From: CAZHOV01 sp964534315
Lineage (GTDB): Bacteria; Bacteroidota; Bacteroidia; Chitinophagales; Saprospiraceae
Assembly: GCA_964534315.1 (NCBI GenBank)
Contig: CAZHOV010000087.1
Coordinates: 1 to 23,461, forward strand
Direction of reading: 5' to 3'
Length of the DNA stretch: 23,461 nucleotides
Positions within the stretch are counted from its first letter, which is position 1. Every line of letters starts with the position of its first letter. Shown piece by piece: positions 23,282 through 23,461 of this stretch. The notes under the pieces were generated by a model that did not search any database, was not told where the DNA came from, and was given only the letters and a program-made list of their open reading frames with translations. Position numbers and translations under genes: made by a program.

Positions 23282-23461
23282 TGTACTATTCTGACTACCA
23301 CTTGTATTCAGTATAACACCTTTTCCTGAAGCAGTCTTAATCCTTCTTTTCGTGGATGTACTATTCTGACGCAGTCCTTGAGAGTTCACAGAAAGAAAAT
23401 ACAGAAGGTCTTAATCCTTCTTTTCGTGGATGTACTATTCTGACAGACGATCAGCAAACAA
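23282..23461 (-). CRISPR. CRISPR array, partial (37-bp repeats)
   Basis: Two identical 37-bp repeats at 23334-23370 and 23408-23444 start GTCTTAATCC and end ACTATTCTGAC. A third, truncated repeat (its last 14 bases, 23282-23295) follows the gap. Spacers are 38 bp (23296-23333), 37 bp (23371-23407) and at least 17 bp (23445-23461, cut by the window end). The spacers are unrelated to each other, and the identity stops exactly at the repeat ends. Read on the minus strand the repeat ends GGATTAAGAC, resembling the ATTGAAAC handle of I-B/III-type repeats, so the crRNA strand is probably minus, with the leader beyond the right edge. No cas gene is present in the window. Confidence 0.8.

Overview
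The window looks like a chromosomal scaffold piece from a Bacteroidota bacterium, probably of the Saprospirales/Lewinella-like lineage; that placement is inference from gene content. The evidence is two proteins with type IX secretion (T9SS) C-terminal sorting tails, a 2.3-kilo-residue SprB-repeat adhesin, a PorE-like TPR/beta-propeller/OmpA lipoprotein, a DUF3467 protein, weak Shine-Dalgarno signals, and long intergenic regions packed with tandem and inverted repeats. Three runs of exactly 100 N (10562-10661, 18133-18232, 23182-23281) are scaffold gaps, and each sits inside a repeat array.

Layout. 1-263: end of an upstream region with short G-rich repeats and an intrinsic terminator. 264-2252 (+): PorE-like OmpA-family lipoprotein. 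2251-2474: 32 in-phase copies of a 7-bp repeat, then a 28-bp perfect hairpin (2546-2604). 2659-3102 (-): Spy/LTxxQ-like periplasmic protein. 3212-10135 (-): giant T9SS-secreted adhesin (P-domains, FN3, MAM-like, MopE-like, Ig/PKD-like, 15 SprB repeats, sorting tail). 10310-10850: 51-bp tandem repeats with overlapping hairpins, between the adhesin gene and the divergent T9SS-secreted esterase gene (10891-12336, +). 12568-15435 (-): leucyl-tRNA synthetase. 15839-16279 (+): small membrane-anchored coiled-coil protein. 16300-17796 (-): TolC-like outer-membrane factor. 17876-18540: 111-122-bp two-hairpin repeats. 18614-19951 (-): MacB/FtsX-type ABC permease. 19966-21357 (-): HlyD-type adaptor. 21453-21580: 16 in-phase copies of an 8-bp repeat. 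21884-22201 (-): DUF3467 protein. 22258-22345: duplicated palindrome. 22541-22930: REP-like hairpin cluster. 22997-23461: the end of a CRISPR array, running off the window.

How the parts fit. The adaptor and permease overlap in transcription unit (14-bp spacing) and, with the TolC-like protein on the same strand, form a tripartite export system whose ATPase is not in the window. The two sorting-tail proteins are cargo for a T9SS, of which the PorE-like lipoprotein may be an anchoring component. LeuRS and DUF3467 are unrelated housekeeping or conserved genes. The most notable non-coding content is the CRISPR array (37-bp repeats, 37-38-bp spacers) at the right edge, with decayed repeats on its left side and no cas genes in view, plus at least five different tandem-repeat classes with precise periods (7, 8, 51, 111-122 bp and a 172-bp higher-order unit).
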